Shown here piece after piece: positions 35,768-44,184 of a DNA stretch of 64,000 nucleotides (positions are counted from its first letter, which is position 1; every line of letters starts with the position of its first letter). Location: assembly GCA_039889245.1 (NCBI GenBank), contig JAZGVH010000002.1:2480001-2544000 (forward strand). The letters are read 5' to 3'. Position numbers and translations under genes: made by a program. Under the pieces are notes generated by a model. The model saw nothing but the letters and a program-made list of their open reading frames with translations. It did not search any database and was not told where the DNA came from. This DNA is from Dermatophilaceae bacterium Soc4.6 (GTDB lineage: Bacteria; Actinomycetota; Actinomycetes; Actinomycetales; Dermatophilaceae).

Positions 35768-36349
35768 ATGGACGCCGAGACCCGCGAGCGATCGACCACC
35801 GAGCGCTCCACCTACATCCTCGTCGACGGGGAGAACATCGACGCGACCCTCGGCACCTCGATCCTCGGCCGGCGACCGCAGTCCGACGAACGGCCCCGGT
35901 GGGACCGGCTGCTGACCTTCGCCCAGGAGGCCTGGCCGCAGCCCGCCCAGGGGCTGTTCTTCCTCGCCGTCAACGGCGAGATGCCCTACTCCTTCGTGCA
36001 GGCGCTGCTCGCGCTCGGCTACCGGCCGGTGCCGCTGTCCGGCGGGCCCCACGAGAAGGTCGTCGACATCGGCATCCAGCGGACGCTCGACGCGCTGAAG
36101 GACCGCGACGCCGACATCATGCTCGTCAGCCACGACGGCGACTTCGTGCCGCAGATGAGCGACCTGTGCGACGGGCGTCGCATCGCGCTCGTGGGCTTCA
36201 AGGAGTTCCGCAGCAAGGACTACATCCCGCTGGCGGAGCACGGCCTGCAGTTCATCGACCTGGAGTTCGACGTGCAGGCCTTCAACAGCCGGCTGCCGCG
36301 CGTGCGGATCATCCCGATCGAGGAGTTCGACCCGCTGGAGTTCATCTAG
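35768..36349 (+). CDS. NYN-domain (LabA/DUF88-like PIN-fold) protein
   Basis: A 193-aa protein with the NYN fold. It has the first acidic residue in YILVDGENID, then VDIGIQRTLDALKDRDADIM, LVSHDGDFVPQMSDLCDGRR (acidic HDGDF) and IALVGFKEFRSKDYIPLAEH. NYN domains are PIN-related putative ribonucleases using clustered acidic residues and a metal. ATG 35768 has no Shine-Dalgarno; TACAGT 6 nt upstream suggests leaderless translation. RNA target unknown. Confidence 0.87.
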   Translation: MDAETRERSTTERSTYILVDGENIDATLGTSILGRRPQSDERPRWDRLLTFAQEAWPQPAQGLFFLAVNGEMPYSFVQALLALGYRPVPLSGGPHEKVVDIGIQRTLDALKDRDADIMLVSHDGDFVPQMSDLCDGRRIALVGFKEFRSKDYIPLAEHGLQFIDLEFDVQAFNSRLPRVRIIPIEEFDPLEFI

Positions 36350-36387
36350 CAGGCGTCTATCGGCCTACGGCGCTTCCACCTTTCCCG

Positions 36388-36684
36388 TCACCCGGTGACA
36401 GCCGGCCCCAGCCGCAGCAGCTCGGCCGGACCGGCGCGGAACTCCGCGGCTTCCGGCCCCGCCTCCCGCATGTGCGGCGACGCCGCGTGGGCGGCGAGGT
36501 GCGCGGCCGACTCCCACTCCTCGAGCAGCACGAAGCGGTCGGGCTCACCCTCCACCGGGTGCAGGTCGTAGCGCAGGCACCCGACCTCCGCCCGCACCAC
36601 CGGCGCGAGCCGGGTGAAGGCCTCGACCTGGCGGTGGCCGAGGCCGGGGCGGGTGGTCAGCAGGACGACGAGGTGCAGGGTCAC
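36388..36684 (-). CDS. Antibiotic biosynthesis monooxygenase (ABM)-domain protein
   Basis: A 98-aa dimeric ferredoxin-like fold protein. ABM features are LHLVVLLTTRPG, LAPVVRAEVGCLRYDLHPVE, PDRFVLLEEWESAAHLAAH and SPHMREAG. Members include cofactor-free monooxygenases and heme-degrading enzymes, but many have unknown roles. Start GTG 36684 is chosen to begin at the first beta-strand; the frame also opens at 36705. Convergent with the NYN gene. Confidence 0.82.
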   Translation of the reverse strand: MTLHLVVLLTTRPGLGHRQVEAFTRLAPVVRAEVGCLRYDLHPVEGEPDRFVLLEEWESAAHLAAHAASPHMREAGPEAAEFRAGPAELLRLGPAVTG

Positions 36685-36721
36685 GCCTGCGACGCTACCC
36701 CCCACGGGCGACGTCTCCGCG

Positions 36722-37060
36722 CTACGCCACGAGCGGCGGCAGCTGCCCGTCGTCGGTCAGCCACCCGACCGCGTCCTTCACGGTCTCGAGCCCGGTCCAC
36801 GCCGGCCGGAAGCCCAGGAGGTCGACCGTGGTGAAGACGTGCTCGGGGGCGATGGAGGCGCTGCATACGGGCAGGGGCTGGAGCTCGACCTGCGCCTCGT
36901 GACCCCACCAGCGGGCCACTGCCTCGGTGAGCCCGAGCAGGGGGCAGGGGCTGCGCCGGCCGCGACTGACGACGGTGACCGCGTGGCCGGCGGCGGCGAG
37001 GTGGGGCACGAGGTGGCCGGTGTGGCCGGTACCCCCGATGACGACGACGTCCGTGCGCTC
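36722..37060 (-). pseudogene. Internally deleted NAD-dependent epimerase/reductase
   Basis: The frame reads VVVIGGTGHTGHLVPHLAAA and GHAVTVVSRGRR, a clear N-terminal Rossmann motif. It then passes straight to a C-terminal type sequence (VFTTVDLLGFRPAWTGLETV, KDAVGWLTDDGQLPPLVA). Only about 113 residues remain of an expected 300 or so. No ATG, GTG or TTG exists before GGTGHTG in this frame, and GTG 37009 would start inside the Rossmann loop. So both the start and the middle are lost. Confidence 0.65.
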
Positions 37061-37157
37061 GACCCTAGGTCAGCGGTCCTCTCGACACCCTGCTACCCCC
37101 TTTGTCCATCACCTCGAGGGGGCGAAACGGACTGGAGGGTGCTGGTCGGACCGCCCG

Positions 37158-37829
37158 TCACCCCACCACCCCCACGACCGCCCACCCCACGACCCCGGTC
37201 GCGGCGAGGCACACCAGCGCGAAGCTGGCCAGCCACACGATCTGCGGCACGTGGGTGAGCGAGGCGAGCACCCCCGGGTCGCTGGTGCGCTCGCGGGTGG
37301 AGCGCACGGCGCCGAGGTGGCGCCAGGCACCGACGACGAGCACGAGCCCGAGGCCCATGAGCACCTGCGCCTGGAGCTGGTCATCGCGCCACCACCACAG
37401 CGCCCCGCCGGCGGCGAGCACCGCGGCAACCACGAGCAGCGTCAGGGCCGAGCGCACCCGCAGGAGGGCGGCGAGCACGAGCAGGAGCAGGACGGAGAGT
37501 GTCGGCGCAGCCCAGCAGCGGGCCGCGGCCACGACGAGGAGCGCCCCCACGACCGCCGGGGCCGGATAGCCGGCCCACGTCGTCGCGACCCGGCCCGGCC
37601 CCCGCGGGCGGCCTCTGGTGACGGCTGCTCCCGACATGTCACCGCGCAGCTCGAAGCCGGTGAACGACCGCCCCACCGCGACCCCGACGAAGGCGTGCCC
37701 GAGCTCGTGCACCAGGGTGACGCCGAGGCGTACGAGGCTCCATACCGGCGTGGCGACGAGCGCGAGGGCGACGGCCAGCGTCACCCACACCCCGGTCGGG
37801 GTGAGCGCCGACCCGGGCGCCGGGCGCAC
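37158..37829 (-). CDS. M50-family site-2-type metalloprotease-like membrane protein, start uncertain
   Basis: A 223-aa polytopic membrane protein with the zinc motif HELGHAFVGVAVG in its first third, as in actinobacterial M50B-like peptidases (predicted intramembrane proteases). About five hydrophobic segments follow. No ribosome site precedes GTG 37829. The frame upstream still looks coding (ALVTLTAADWGRLVAAHV) but has no start. ATG 37924 opens a second frame (MTPPSTERAALTT) that would join it after a one-base shift near 37880, so a frameshift or sequence error is likely. Confidence 0.65.
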   Translation of the reverse strand: MRPAPGSALTPTGVWVTLAVALALVATPVWSLVRLGVTLVHELGHAFVGVAVGRSFTGFELRGDMSGAAVTRGRPRGPGRVATTWAGYPAPAVVGALLVVAAARCWAAPTLSVLLLLVLAALLRVRSALTLLVVAAVLAAGGALWWWRDDQLQAQVLMGLGLVLVVGAWRHLGAVRSTRERTSDPGVLASLTHVPQIVWLASFALVCLAATGVVGWAVVGVVG

Positions 37830-38018
37830 GTGGGCGGCGACCAGCCGGCCCCAGTCGGCGGCGGTCAGGGTGACCAGGGCACCGGGGTGGTGAGCGCGGC
37901 TCGCTCGGTGGACGGGGGCGTCATGGGTCCAGCCTGCCAGATTCGTCCCTTCGCCTCGTGGGCATGGCCCGCGCGCTGGTCGTCTCGTGGGCGGTCTCCA
38001 CGGCCGTGGTCCGCTCGG

Positions 38019-38825
38019 CTACATCCGCCCCGAGGTCACGGAGTCGCCCGAGAGGCGCTGGCTGAGCCAGATCGGCACGACCGACAGCACGACCAGGACG
38101 GCCGCGACGACGTTGACGACCGGCGCCTGGTTGGGGCGCGAGAGGTTCTGGAAGATCCAGATCGGCAGCGTCGTCACCCCGGGCGGCGCGGTGAAGAGGG
38201 TCACGACGATCTCGTCGAACGACAGGCCGAAGGCGAGCAGCGCCCCCGCGACGAGCGCCCCCCGCAGCTGCGGGAAGGTGACCAGCCGGAAGGTCGTCAG
38301 CGGGCTGGCCCCGAGGTCGGCCGACGCCTCCTCGAGCGTCGTCCCGGTGCGCCGCAGCCGGGCGATCACGTTGTTGTAGACCACGACCAGGCAGAAGGTG
38401 GCGTGCGAGACCGCGACGGTCCAGATCGACAGCTCCACCCCGAGGAAGGTCTGGAAGGCCGTGCGCAGCGCCAGCGCCGTGACGATGCCGGGCAGGGCGA
38501 TCGGCAGGACCACGAGCACCGACAGGGTCTGTCGGCCGAAGAAGGAGTAGCGGGCGAGGGCGAAGGCCAGCAGCGTGCCGAGCACGACGGCGGCCGCGGT
38601 GGCGACGAGCCCGACCTGCACGCTGGTGAGCACGGCGGTGCGCACGCCGTCGTTGCCCCATACCTGCGACCACCAGCGCAGGGTGAACGACCGCGGGGGC
38701 CAGGCGAAGATCTGGCTGGCGTTGAAGGAGTTGACCACCACCACGAGCAGCGGCACGTAGACGAAGGCCAGCCCCAGGGCCATGGCGGCGCCGAGGAGGG
38801 CGCGGGCGCGGCGGCTCAGCAGCAT
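38019..38825 (-). CDS. potC: ABC transporter permease, spermidine/putrescine (PotC) type
   Basis: A 268-aa inner-membrane permease with six hydrophobic segments and the EAA loop EEASADLGASPLTTFRLVTF. It resembles PotC (FVYVPLLVVVVNSFNAS, ALARYSFFGRQTLSVLVVLP, FDEIVVTLFT). It pairs with the PotB-like permease encoded 42 bp upstream. Polyamine specificity is inferred from family and gene set only. Last gene of the potA-D-B-C-like operon. Confidence 0.9.
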   Translation of the reverse strand: MLLSRRARALLGAAMALGLAFVYVPLLVVVVNSFNASQIFAWPPRSFTLRWWSQVWGNDGVRTAVLTSVQVGLVATAAAVVLGTLLAFALARYSFFGRQTLSVLVVLPIALPGIVTALALRTAFQTFLGVELSIWTVAVSHATFCLVVVYNNVIARLRRTGTTLEEASADLGASPLTTFRLVTFPQLRGALVAGALLAFGLSFDEIVVTLFTAPPGVTTLPIWIFQNLSRPNQAPVVNVVAAVLVVLSVVPIWLSQRLSGDSVTSGRM

Positions 38826-38867
38826 CGGTTCGTCACCGGCATCGGGGGCTCACGGCTGGCGTCGGTG

Positions 38868-39752
38868 TCACAGCTGATCGAGGGCCCCGGTGCGGCGCAC
38901 CAGCGCGAGGTAGGCGATGACCACGACGACAGGCACGATCGCCACCGCCGCGGCGAAGGGCAGGTTGGCCGCGTAGTTCTGGAAGACGATGTTGCCGAGC
39001 AGCTGCGTCTTGCCGCCGACGATCTGGACGGTGATGTAGTCGCCCAGGCTGAGCGAGAAGGTGAAGACCGACCCGGCCACGAGGCTGGGATAGACCAGGG
39101 GCAGCACGACCGAGCGGAAGGTGCGCCACGGGCCGGCCCCGAGGTCGGACGACGCGTCGAGCAGCGAGTCGGCCAGCCGCTCGAGCCCTGCGTAGACCGG
39201 CAGCACCATGTAGGGCAGCCACAGGTAGGTGAGCGTGAGCACCGCCGCCCCCGTCCCGTAGCCCGGGCCGCTCAGCCCCAGGGGGTGGAGCGCCCAGTCG
39301 AGCACGCCGCTGCCCGGCTGCACCATCGCCTGCCACGCATAGACCTTCACGAGGTACGACGCCCACAGCGGCGTCACGACCAGCGCGACGAGCACCGCCC
39401 GGGTGCGGGGGCTCGCGACCTTGGCCATGAAGAGCGCCATCGGCAGGGCGATGACGGCGCAGAGCACGGTCACGGCCGCCGCGACGCCGACGGTGCGCCC
39501 GGTGGCCCGCAGGTAGGCCGGGTCGGTCAGCACGTCGGTGACGTTGGCGGTGGTGAGGGTGCGGGTGATCGCGTTGGTGAACTCGTCGACCGACAGGAAG
39601 GCCGTCGCCAGCAGGGCGAAGAGGGCCAGGAGGTAGACGACCACGAGCCAGGTGGCCGGCAGCGCGAGCAGTGCGGCCAGCCGCAGGCGGGGTCGGCGGT
39701 GCAGGACCGCCGAGACCCGGGCCGGGAGGGTGGGGGTGGCGCTGGCCGTCAT
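38868..39752 (-). CDS. potB: ABC transporter permease, PotB type
   Basis: 294 aa, six predicted membrane helices, with the cytoplasmic EAA-type loop LLDASSDLGAGPWRTFRSVV that contacts the ATPase. Other typical segments are TPLWASYLVKVYAW, LWLPYMVLPVYAGLERLADS and FTFSLSLGDYITVQIVGG. ATG 39752 overlaps the stop of the binding-protein gene (ATGA), so the two are coupled. Confidence 0.9.
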   Translation of the reverse strand: MTASATPTLPARVSAVLHRRPRLRLAALLALPATWLVVVYLLALFALLATAFLSVDEFTNAITRTLTTANVTDVLTDPAYLRATGRTVGVAAAVTVLCAVIALPMALFMAKVASPRTRAVLVALVVTPLWASYLVKVYAWQAMVQPGSGVLDWALHPLGLSGPGYGTGAAVLTLTYLWLPYMVLPVYAGLERLADSLLDASSDLGAGPWRTFRSVVLPLVYPSLVAGSVFTFSLSLGDYITVQIVGGKTQLLGNIVFQNYAANLPFAAAVAIVPVVVVIAYLALVRRTGALDQL

Positions 39753-40978
39753 GAGCGCAGGCTGCTCCAGGCCTTGCTCCAGTCGGAGTAGGCGGTGCAC
39801 TTGACGTCGGTGCGGCCGTCGACGCAGTCGCTCTGCGGGGTGGTCCAGAACCACAGCTTGGAGAAGTACGCCTCGTCGGCCGCGTGGTAGGTGTCGCAGT
39901 GGCCCTTGTCGGTGGTCAGCGCGCAGGCCTTGGTGTTGGCCGGGGCCTCACCGAACCACTCCGCGATCTGGGCCTGCACGTCGGCCTTGGTCGCCCAGTT
40001 CATCCACTGGTAGGCGCAGTTCGGGTGCGGGCTCTTTGCGTCGAGCATCCACGTGTCGGCCCAACCGGTCGCGCCCTCCTTCGGCAGCACGGAGGCGACG
40101 GGTGCCTTGTCGGCCGTGGCCAGGTTGACGATGATCTGCCAGGTCGAGCCCACGACCGTGGTGCCGGCCTCGAGCGCCTTCTGGGCGTCGGTGTAGGACG
40201 CCCAGTAGGCGCCGACGGTGGGCTTCTGAGCCTGCAACAGCGCGATGGCCGCGTCGAGCTGCTTCTGGTCGAGGGCATACGGGTTCTTGATCCCGAGCTC
40301 GGGCTTGGTCGACATCAGGTAGACCGCGGCCGCGCCGATGCCGTCGACCGGCGAGTCGTAGTCGGTGATCTTGCCCGCGTAGGGCGAGCTCGGGTCCCAC
40401 ACGACGCTCCACGAGTCGGGGGCCGGGTTGACCTTGTCGGTGCGGTAGGCCATCAGCTGCGCGCCCCAGCCGTGCGGCATCCCGTAGGAGACGCCGTCGA
40501 CGGAGTTCCACGTGCGGTCCTTCTCGAAGGCGGGGACGTCGGCGTAGTTGGTCAGCAGGGCAGTGTTGACCGGCGCGACCTTCCCGGCGTAGACCATCCG
40601 CAGCGACGAGTCGCCCGAGGCCGAGACGACGTCGAAGGTGCCGGTGCCCATCTTCTCGAACATCTCGTCGGAGGTGTTGGCGACCTGTACGTTGGCCTTG
40701 CAGCCGGTGGCCTTCTCGAAGGGCGTGACCCAGTCGACGGCCTTGTCGGTGGAGCCGTTCTCGGCGTAGCCAGCCCAGGCCAGGATGTTGACCGCCCCCT
40801 CGCCGGCGCCGAGCGCGGCCAGCGGCGTCATGGCCGGGGGCCTGGCCCGGGTCGCGCCGCTGCCGGACGCGCCCCCCGAGCCGGTGCCCGTGGAGGTGCC
40901 GGCGCTGGTGCCGCAGGCGGCGGCCAGCAGGGCGACGGTCGCGGCGCTGAGGACGGAGGTGAGGGTGGTACGGCGCAC
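39749..40978 (-). CDS. potD: Extracellular solute-binding lipoprotein, PotD type
   Basis: A 409-aa lipoprotein. The signal peptide ends in LLAAACGTS, with the lipobox cysteine. A Gly/Ser/Thr linker leads to a periplasmic-binding-protein fold like PotD (VNILAWAGYAENG, FEKATGCKANVQVANTSDEM, VDGVSYGMPHGWGAQLMAYR, YQWMNWATKADVQAQIAEWF). It has four Cys near the C-terminus (KACALTTDKGHCDT, SDCVDGRTDVKC), possibly disulfides. GTG 40978 has AAGGAG nearby. Polyamine or another small cation as ligand is inference. Confidence 0.9.
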   Translation of the reverse strand: MRRTTLTSVLSAATVALLAAACGTSAGTSTGTGSGGASGSGATRARPPAMTPLAALGAGEGAVNILAWAGYAENGSTDKAVDWVTPFEKATGCKANVQVANTSDEMFEKMGTGTFDVVSASGDSSLRMVYAGKVAPVNTALLTNYADVPAFEKDRTWNSVDGVSYGMPHGWGAQLMAYRTDKVNPAPDSWSVVWDPSSPYAGKITDYDSPVDGIGAAAVYLMSTKPELGIKNPYALDQKQLDAAIALLQAQKPTVGAYWASYTDAQKALEAGTTVVGSTWQIIVNLATADKAPVASVLPKEGATGWADTWMLDAKSPHPNCAYQWMNWATKADVQAQIAEWFGEAPANTKACALTTDKGHCDTYHAADEAYFSKLWFWTTPQSDCVDGRTDVKCTAYSDWSKAWSSLRS

Positions 40979-41002
40979 GGTGGCTCCTTGGGGTGGGTGG
41001 GG

Positions 41003-42085
41003 TCAGGAGGGGGTGGTGCTGCTGGGTGCGGCCCCGACCGGCACCTCGTGCTCCGGCCGCCAGCGCAGCCGCACGCGGCGGCCCCGGACGGCATCGTGGT
41101 CGGGCGCTGTGGTCGAGCTGTTCTGCTGCAACGCCACGAGTCTGGACCCGGCGTCGAGGTCGACGAGGAAGCGGGTGGCGGAGCCGAGGTAGACGACCTC
41201 GCGCACGACACCGGCTGCGGAGCGCTCGCCGCCGTCGGGCCCTGCCGGCCCGCCGGCGAGGTCGATCTGCAGCTTCTCGGGGCGGACCGACCAGGTGCCC
41301 TCCCGCCCGAGCAGCGCCCGGGCCGCGGGGCCGGACAGCAGGTTCGACGTGCCCACGAAGCCGGCGACGAACGGGGTCTGCGGCCGCTCGTAGACGTCGG
41401 CGGCGGTGCCGACCTGCTCGATCCGCCCGCGGTCGAAGACGGCGATGCGGTCCGACATGGTCAGCGCCTCCTCCTGGTCGTGGGTGACGAACACGAAGGT
41501 GATGCCGACGTCGCGCTGGATGCCCTTGAGCTCGACCTGCATCTGCTCGCGCAGCTTGAGGTCGAGGGCGCCGAGGGGCTCGTCGAGCAGCAGCACGCGG
41601 GGGCGGCCGACGAGCGCGCGGGCGAGCGCGACCCGTTGCCGCTGCCCGCCGGAGAGCGCGGCGGGACGGCGGTCGCCGAGGTCGGCGAGGCGCACGCCCT
41701 CGAGGGCCTCGCGCACCCGCGCCGCGCGCTCGGCCTTGCCGACCTTGCGCACCCGCAGGCCGTAGCCGACGTTGTCGGCGACCGACATGTGCGGGAAGAG
41801 CGCGTAGTCCTGGAAGACGGTGTTGACGTCGCGCGCATACGGCGGCCGGTCGGTGACGTCCACCCCGCCCAGCTCGACGCTGCCCGCGGTGGGCTGCTCG
41901 AAGCCGGCGATCATCCGCAGCACCGTCGTCTTGCCCGACCCCGATGGCCCGAGCAGGGTGAGGAACTCGCCGTCGGCGATGTCGAGGTCGACCCCGTCGA
42001 CCGCACTCACGGTCCGTCCGCCGCTGGTGAACTCCTTGCGCAGCCCGCGCAGCCGCACGGCAGGAGAGGGAGACTCGGGACTCAC
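41003..42085 (-). CDS. potA: ABC transporter ATP-binding protein, PotA type
   Basis: A 360-aa ATPase with Walker [11 protein letters not shown]-loop FQDYALFP, signature [15 protein letters not shown], Walker [13 protein letters not shown] and H-loop [12 protein letters not shown]-terminal TOBE domain follows ([10 protein letters not shown]). It energises the importer formed with the two permeases and lipoprotein encoded downstream. GTG 42085 lacks a Shine-Dalgarno; TAGCGT lies 7 nt upstream, so a leaderless transcript is possible. First gene of the operon. Confidence 0.92.
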   Translation of the reverse strand: MSPESPSPAVRLRGLRKEFTSGGRTVSAVDGVDLDIADGEFLTLLGPSGSGKTTVLRMIAGFEQPTAGSVELGGVDVTDRPPYARDVNTVFQDYALFPHMSVADNVGYGLRVRKVGKAERAARVREALEGVRLADLGDRRPAALSGGQRQRVALARALVGRPRVLLLDEPLGALDLKLREQMQVELKGIQRDVGITFVFVTHDQEEALTMSDRIAVFDRGRIEQVGTAADVYERPQTPFVAGFVGTSNLLSGPAARALLGREGTWSVRPEKLQIDLAGGPAGPDGGERSAAGVVREVVYLGSATRFLVDLDAGSRLVALQQNSSTTAPDHDAVRGRRVRLRWRPEHEVPVGAAPSSTTPS

Positions 42086-42146
42086 GAGGAGGACGCTACT
42101 GCGCCCAGGCCCCGAAGGCGCCCCCGGCGCCCCATACGGACCCACT

Positions 42147-42209
42147 TGTTGCGGAGCTAGCCGCGTTCAGGGGGCCAAAGGCCCGAAATATCCGGCGCTG
42201 ACCGCAACG
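42147..42209. repeat. Nested inverted repeats between metallopeptidase gene end and pot operon
   Basis: GTTGCGG (42148-42154) and CCGCAAC (42202-42208) are perfect inverted arms. Inside them GGGCC (42172) pairs with GGCCC (42180) around three A residues. It may act as a transcription terminator for the leftward upstream gene or as a regulatory dyad. Confidence 0.5.
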
Positions 42210-42235
42210 AGTGAGGTCGGTAGGCAGGGCTCGGG

Positions 42236-43240
42236 TCAGACGGCGGCGACGGGGTCGGCCAGCTGCGACACGAAGTCGAGCTTGTCGAGCACCGGGGCGG
42301 GGATGACGAAGGAGTAGAGGTCGTCCTTGCCCATCGACCGCTCGATCTGGTTGAGGCCGATCGACAGGGGGATCCAGACCCCGACCACGAGCTGGCTGAA
42401 GGGCACGGTCAGGTCGGTGCCCCGGTCGAGGAAGCGGTTGACGTAGGCCGTCTCCACGGTGTCGCTGATGTGCAGGAAGTGCGCGAAGCACTCCGCGAAG
42501 TCCTCGTAGGGGTGCATGGTCGCGTACTCCGAGATGTAGGACTCCTCCCACCCGGCGGGCGGGCCCTGCGAGTAGTGCCGGTCGATCTCCGCCTGGTAGT
42601 CCTTCGTGTCGTCCCCGAAGAGCGCTCGGGCCTGCTCGAGCCGGTCGCCCTGCACGTGCAGACCCTCGATGTAGTGGCCGACCTCGTGGCGCAGGTGGCC
42701 GAGCATGGTGCGGTAGGCCTCCCCGAGCTGGATGCGCATCTTCTCGCGGTAGGCGTCGTTGCTCTCGGCCAGGTCGATGGTGATGACGCCGTCGGCATGG
42801 CCGATCGTCACGTCCTCGCCGCGGCTGGAGAGCAGGTCGAAGCACAGGCCCGTCTCGGGGTCGTCCTGCCGCGAGACGTAGGAGATACCGCGCGAGTCGA
42901 GCTCGATCAGCAGGTGACGCTTGGCCCGCTCGGTCTCCTGGTAGAGCGCGAGACCCTCGAGGTCGGCGTCGTGGGGGCGGGTGCGGGTCAGCTCGCAGCT
43001 CTCGCACTGGCTGGCCTGGAACCGCGCCAGCCACGTGCAGCCGTTGAGGGTGAGGTTGGTGCACACCCACCAGACGAACCCGGCGGCGTCGACGTAGCGC
43101 CCCTGCGCGTCGACGGGCACGATCTCGCGCTCCTCGCGGGAGTAACCGAGAGCGGTCCCGCAGGACACGCAGACGGAGTTCTCGACATACAGGGGGTTAC
43201 CGCACACGCGGCAGACGAAGGCCTTCACGCAGACGACCAT
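42236..43240 (-). CDS. Putative zinc-binding metallopeptidase with zinc-ribbon N-terminus
   Basis: A 334-aa protein. The N-terminal zinc ribbon has Cys pairs (FVCRVCGNPLY, SVCVSCGTALG), and further Cys occur near NLTLNGCTWLARF and CESCELTR. The catalytic core has HEVGHYIEG (His185, Glu186, His189) and an acidic downstream motif YEDFAECFAHFLHI, a zincin-like arrangement. It corresponds to M. tuberculosis Rv2568c and is encoded with the transglutaminase/ATP-grasp genes there as here. Start ATG 43240 has no good ribosome site; GTG 43228 is an alternative. Substrate unknown. Confidence 0.85.
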   Translation of the reverse strand: MVVCVKAFVCRVCGNPLYVENSVCVSCGTALGYSREEREIVPVDAQGRYVDAAGFVWWVCTNLTLNGCTWLARFQASQCESCELTRTRPHDADLEGLALYQETERAKRHLLIELDSRGISYVSRQDDPETGLCFDLLSSRGEDVTIGHADGVITIDLAESNDAYREKMRIQLGEAYRTMLGHLRHEVGHYIEGLHVQGDRLEQARALFGDDTKDYQAEIDRHYSQGPPAGWEESYISEYATMHPYEDFAECFAHFLHISDTVETAYVNRFLDRGTDLTVPFSQLVVGVWIPLSIGLNQIERSMGKDDLYSFVIPAPVLDKLDFVSQLADPVAAV

Positions 43241-43299
43241 GCCACGCGTGGTCGATCGACAAACGTCGTGTCTCAGGGGAGGGGCGGCGGCCCGCCGCC

Positions 43300-44184
43300 T
43301 CAGCCAACCGGCTCGACGTCGACCTCGACGCTCAGGGTCGAGGTCTCGGCGTCGGTGAAGATCACGCCCTTGAGTGGCGGCACGTCACCGTAGTCGCGCC
43401 CCCACGCGACGGTGACGTGCCGGTCGCCCACGCGCACGTCGTTGGTCGGGTCGACCGCGAGCCAGTGCCCGCCCGCCTCGCCCGGCACCCAGACCGCGAG
43501 CCACGCATGGCTGGCGTCGGCGCCGACGACCCGGTCGTGCCCCGGAGGGGGCAGCGTCGAGAGGTAGCCGCTGACGTAGCGCGCCGCGAGACCGTGCGCC
43601 CGCAGCCCCGCGATCGCCAGCTGCGCGAAGTCCTGGCACACCCCCGCCCGCGTGGACAGCACGTCGGCGATGGTGCTCGTGACGGTGGTCGCGGTGGCGT
43701 CGTAGTCGAAGTCGGTGAAGATCCGGTGCACGAGGTCGTCGACCGCCTCGCCGAGGGGCCGGCCGGGCGCGAGGGAGTGAGCGGCATACGCGCCGGCCGC
43801 TTCGGTGAGCTCGACCTGCGGTGAGGGCAGGGTGAGGTCGACTGCGCGCCAGGCGCCCGGCAGGTCGGCCCGGCTCGCCGGCTGCGCCAGCTCCCACGGC
43901 ACGGCCAGGGCATCGCGGTCGTAGGCCGTGGGCAGCACCTCGACCTCGCTGCTGCCGGTCACGACCAGCTCGCGGTGCGGGGTCGTCACCTGGAAGAAGA
44001 GCGCCGAGTTGCCGTAGTGGTCGGTGTCGTCGGAGCGGTCGGAGGGGTAGGGCCTGATGGTCACCGTCGACGAGAGCGGGGTCTGCCAGGGCAGCGTGCG
44101 GGGGGTGAGGTAGGCGATGCCGAGGCTGTCGTTGACGTCGTCGTCGTAGCCGTAGGTGGTGCGGTGCGTGATGCGATACCTCAT
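43300..44184 (-). CDS. Bacterial transglutaminase-like protein (small form)
   Basis: 294 aa. The N-terminal bacterial transglutaminase beta domain (MRYRITHRTTYGYDDDVNDS) precedes a papain-like transglutaminase core with a Cys-His-Asp triad: AGVCQDFA (Cys183), ASHAWLAVW (His226) and VDPTND (Asp245). Such proteins may form or break amide bonds. It resembles M. tuberculosis Rv2569c. ATG 44184 overlaps the stop of the ATP-grasp/Alpha-E gene by 4 nt. It ends 59 bp before the metallopeptidase gene. Confidence 0.92.
   Translation of the reverse strand: MRYRITHRTTYGYDDDVNDSLGIAYLTPRTLPWQTPLSSTVTIRPYPSDRSDDTDHYGNSALFFQVTTPHRELVVTGSSEVEVLPTAYDRDALAVPWELAQPASRADLPGAWRAVDLTLPSPQVELTEAAGAYAAHSLAPGRPLGEAVDDLVHRIFTDFDYDATATTVTSTIADVLSTRAGVCQDFAQLAIAGLRAHGLAARYVSGYLSTLPPPGHDRVVGADASHAWLAVWVPGEAGGHWLAVDPTNDVRVGDRHVTVAWGRDYGDVPPLKGVIFTDAETSTLSVEVDVEPVG

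Noticed and set aside
42147-42209. Insertion-sequence end at the nested inverted repeats
   Set aside because: No transposase, target duplication or second end is visible; a terminator or regulatory dyad is simpler.
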